Shown: positions 61,843 through 64,000 of the stretch, piece by piece
Numbering within the stretch: position 1 is the first letter of the stretch
How the letters are laid out: the number at the start of each line of letters is the position of its first letter
From: Microbacterium luteolum
Lineage (GTDB): Bacteria > Actinomycetota > Actinomycetes > Actinomycetales > Microbacteriaceae
NCBI RefSeq assembly: GCF_039533965.1
Contig: NZ_BAAAUN010000002.1
Span: forward strand, 186,001-250,000
Direction of reading: 5' to 3'
Length of the DNA stretch: 64,000 nt
The notes under the pieces: model-generated
Told to the model about the DNA's origin: nothing
What the model saw: only the letters and a program-made list of their open reading frames with translations
Database searches by the model: none
Made by a program: the position numbers and the translations under genes

Positions 61843-62474
61843 GCCGAGCGCCCAGGGTCGCCGTCTTCGACTACGAGTCGGGCAACGTCCACTCGGCCGT
61901 CAAAGCCCTCGTCGCCGCGGGCGCGGATGCCGTCCTCACACGCGATCGCAAGGAGTCGCTCGAGGCCGACGGGCTCCTGGTTCCAGGCGTCGGGGCGTTC
62001 CAGGCCGTGCGCGACGCGCTGCACGCGCATGGGGGAGACGAGATCATCGACCGTCGCCTCGCCGGTGGCCGACCGGTGCTCGGCATCTGCGTCGGCATGC
62101 AGGTGCTGTTCACGCACGGCGTCGAGCGCGGCCACGACACCGAAGGACTCGGCGAGTGGCCCGGTGCGGTCACCGAGCTCAACGCCCCGGTGCTGCCGCA
62201 CATGGGCTGGAACACGGTCGAACCCGGTGCCGACAGCATCCTGTTCCGCGGAATCGAGCAGGAGCGCTTCTACTTCGTGCACTCGTACGCCGCGCAGTCC
62301 TGGGAACTCGACGTCATCCCGCCGTTCCCTCAGCCCGTGCTCACGTGGTCGACGTACGGCGACCCGTTCCTCGCCGCCGTGGAGAACGGTCCACTGTCGG
62401 CGACGCAGTTCCACCCCGAGAAGTCGGGCGAAGCCGGCATCCAGCTGCTGCGGAACTGGGTCGAAAGCCTCTGA
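61839..62474 (+). CDS. hisH: Imidazole glycerol phosphate synthase, glutaminase subunit
   Basis: Protein of 211 aa, class I glutamine amidotransferase. Catalytic Cys in [11 protein letters not shown] and the His-Glu pair in [11 protein letters not shown]. It supplies ammonia to HisF, which is not in the window. GTG 61839 overlaps hisB by 4 bp; its stop is 10 bp from the convergent ParA-like stop. Confidence 0.95.
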   Translation: MSRAPRVAVFDYESGNVHSAVKALVAAGADAVLTRDRKESLEADGLLVPGVGAFQAVRDALHAHGGDEIIDRRLAGGRPVLGICVGMQVLFTHGVERGHDTEGLGEWPGAVTELNAPVLPHMGWNTVEPGADSILFRGIEQERFYFVHSYAAQSWELDVIPPFPQPVLTWSTYGDPFLAAVENGPLSATQFHPEKSGEAGIQLLRNWVESL

Positions 62475-62484
62475 CGGCGACGGG

Positions 62485-63906
62485 TCAGAAGCCTCGGGCG
62501 ACCGATGCTCCGGCGGCCAGCCAGGCGCGCTGGGTACGCTTCGCGAGTGCGCCGTAGCGCAGGTGCCCATCGACCATCTCGTGGTCGAACGGGATGCTGA
62601 CGACGTCGCGGGCCAGCGCCCGATAGCCGCTCACGACGTGCTCGATGTCGGCCGCGGTCGCCTTGGGGTCGGCCTGGGAGACCACGACGACCGACTCCCG
62701 AGCGAGCCGCGCTGAACGCTCGTCGCGATCCTCGAGCGCCTCGAGGAGCAGTGCGCCGGCCTCGGCGTGATCGGCGCGCGTGGTCGTGGCGACCACCAGC
62801 TGATCCGCGTGGTCGATCATGCGGAGCCACATGGGATCGGATTCGTCGTTGCCCGAGTCGATGATGATCAGCCGGTAGAACTTCGCCGCCACGGCATGGA
62901 TGGCGTCGACGTCGTCCGGACGCAGCCGGTTCTCGTGCGCGAGCCGGATGGGCTTCGAGCGCAGCACGTCGTACTTCTCCCGAGGCTGGTGGTGCATGAA
63001 ATGCGCGAGGTCGGCAGATTGGGCGCCGGTGCCGAGCAGTCTTCCGGCTTCGGGGAGGAGCTCGAGCAGCGTGCGGTCGTGCGGTCCGGTGTCGGTGCGC
63101 CAGCCCAGTGTGCCGCGCGTCTGATTGTTGTCCCAGGCCAGGACGCCGGCGCCGCCATACCGCGCGAACACCGCGGAGAGCAGGATCGTCGTCGGTGTCT
63201 TGCCTGCGCCGCCCTTGCCGTTCACGACGGCGATGGTGCGCGGGCCGGGCCAGTGCTGGCTCACCGCGAGTTCGTCGTCGCGCGCCGACTGCTCCTCGGC
63301 CGAAGGGCGCACGCGGAACCCGAGCCGGCTCAGAACGCCGCGGGCTCCTTCGCGCGCCGGCTCTTCCGGGCGCTCCGTCTGGAGGAACGAGTTCCGCTCG
63401 CGCAGCTCACGGCGGGACACCGGTTCGACGACGGGCGCCGCACCGGGTGCCGGCGCGAAGACGGGATGGGGCGCGGCAGGAGGCACCGCGAAGGACGGCG
63501 CGGCCGGTGCCGGCGAGGCGGCGGGAGGTGCGGCGGGTGCCGGTGCGGCGGGCGCCGACGTGACGACCGGAGGTGCGGCAGGCGTGGAGGGGACGACCGG
63601 GGGTGCGGCCGGCGCAGGAGGCGTGGGCGTCGACGTGACCAGAGGAGGTGATGCGGGCGCCGGCGCGGCAGGCCTCGGCACGGTGTCCTCGGGGAACTGA
63701 TCGTCGCGGTCCTCCGCCAGGCGCACCTCGCGGGCGGCGGCCCGTGTCCGTCGATACGGCGGCTGCGGCGCCGCGGCGGTCGTCGGCAGCGGCGGCACCG
63801 GGGGGACATCGGCCGGGAACAGCGGGACGGACTCGACGAGCGGCGGCTGATCCCCGCCCGCGGGCGGGGTCGCGGAGGGCGTGGCGTCTTCGTGCTGTCC
63901 GGACAT
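62485..63906 (-). CDS. ParA/MinD-like ATPase with proline/alanine-rich N-terminus
   Basis: Protein of 473 aa. Residues 1-165 are disordered and Pro/Ala-rich with (T/A)PPxV(V/P)xSxPA units. The ATPase domain follows, with a deviant Walker A GKGGAGKTPTT and an IIIDSGNDES block in place of Walker B. Similar plans occur in mycobacterial EspI-type proteins of ESX loci and in chromosome-partition relatives, but no ESX or par genes are visible here. ATG 63906 lies 8 nt after TAGGCT. Confidence 0.8.
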   Translation of the reverse strand: MSGQHEDATPSATPPAGGDQPPLVESVPLFPADVPPVPPLPTTAAAPQPPYRRTRAAAREVRLAEDRDDQFPEDTVPRPAAPAPASPPLVTSTPTPPAPAAPPVVPSTPAAPPVVTSAPAAPAPAAPPAASPAPAAPSFAVPPAAPHPVFAPAPGAAPVVEPVSRRELRERNSFLQTERPEEPAREGARGVLSRLGFRVRPSAEEQSARDDELAVSQHWPGPRTIAVVNGKGGAGKTPTTILLSAVFARYGGAGVLAWDNNQTRGTLGWRTDTGPHDRTLLELLPEAGRLLGTGAQSADLAHFMHHQPREKYDVLRSKPIRLAHENRLRPDDVDAIHAVAAKFYRLIIIDSGNDESDPMWLRMIDHADQLVVATTTRADHAEAGALLLEALEDRDERSARLARESVVVVSQADPKATAADIEHVVSGYRALARDVVSIPFDHEMVDGHLRYGALAKRTQRAWLAAGASVARGF

Positions 63907-63914
63907 GATCCCTC

Positions 63915-63920
63915 AGCCTA
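63915..63920 (-). promoter_or_regulatory. -10 element of ParA-like gene promoter
   Basis: TAGGCT on the minus strand ends 8 nt before ATG 63906. Confidence 0.5.
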
Positions 63921-63974
63921 GCTCCTGCATTTCGCGCGCATTTCTCCGCATTTGGAGGCCGACCTCGGTCGCGG

Positions 63975-63980
63975 TACCCT
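63975..63980 (+). promoter_or_regulatory. -10 element for the gene at the right edge
   Basis: TACCCT ends 8 nt before GTG 63989, the same layout as other promoters in the window. Confidence 0.4.
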
Positions 63981-63988
63981 CAGTTCTC

Positions 63989-64000
63989 GTGCGTCCGAGA
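63989..64000 (+). CDS. Possible first codons of a gene cut off by the right edge
   Basis: GTG CGT CCG AGA reads MRPR to the end of the window. The only support is the TACCCT hexamer upstream and the divergent neighbour. Nothing can be said of its product. Confidence 0.3.

Overview
High-GC actinobacterial chromosome, most like a Microbacteriaceae genome (Microbacterium-type). The evidence is GC-rich third codon positions, GTG starts, NTGA stop/start overlaps, DUF2510 and DUF3039 proteins, an accA3-maf-accD5/accE block, an lpdA-type quinone reductase, and a lexA/LysM divergent pair. I see no phage, insertion sequence, CRISPR array or rRNA. There is one tRNA, tRNA-Leu(UAG).

Layout. 1-3296: a minus-strand operon of a flavin monooxygenase, a BASS-family symporter, an NAD-dependent epimerase and the start of a membrane protein. 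3357-11210: mannitol PTS region, with a six-gene minus-strand operon (IIB-like protein, HPr, EI, mannitol IICB, IIA, MtlD) linked by 4-bp overlaps, a divergent PRD-type regulator and a second HPr. 11213-19018: phosphosugar mutase, purine nucleoside phosphorylase, LpdA-like quinone reductase, biotin carboxylase/BCCP, Maf and a TrmA/RumA-type RNA methyltransferase. 19063-26547: a two-component system with a third membrane partner, then a ROK repressor and a GH38 alpha-mannosidase. 26535-34135: acyl-CoA carboxylase epsilon and beta subunits, an unknown protein, a nucleotidyltransferase, an ABC exporter whose ATPase carries a histone-H1-like tail, and a DUF3039 protein.

34142-42575: PncB, MurI, RNase PH, RdgB, a CDF metal exporter, the NHEJ pair LigD/Ku, a DedA protein and tRNA-Leu. 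42621-48077: two small unknown proteins and a compact Tad/Flp pilus cluster. 48115-56718: lipoprotein, NUDIX, MFS, prfB, two DUF2510 membrane proteins, ftsE, ftsX and smpB. 56745-64000: S9 peptidase, lexA, a LysM protein of the SOS division-inhibitor kind, hisC-hisB-hisH, a ParA/MinD-like ATPase, and the first codons of a further gene.

Two themes run through the window. First, about twenty genes have a TANNNT -10 hexamer ending 6-9 nt before the start codon, which implies leaderless transcripts and settles many start choices. Second, genes are packed tightly: operons use ATGA/GTGA overlaps and most convergent pairs end within a few bases of each other. Terminator hairpins are visible at only five places. 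No gap longer than about 290 bases lacks a gene.
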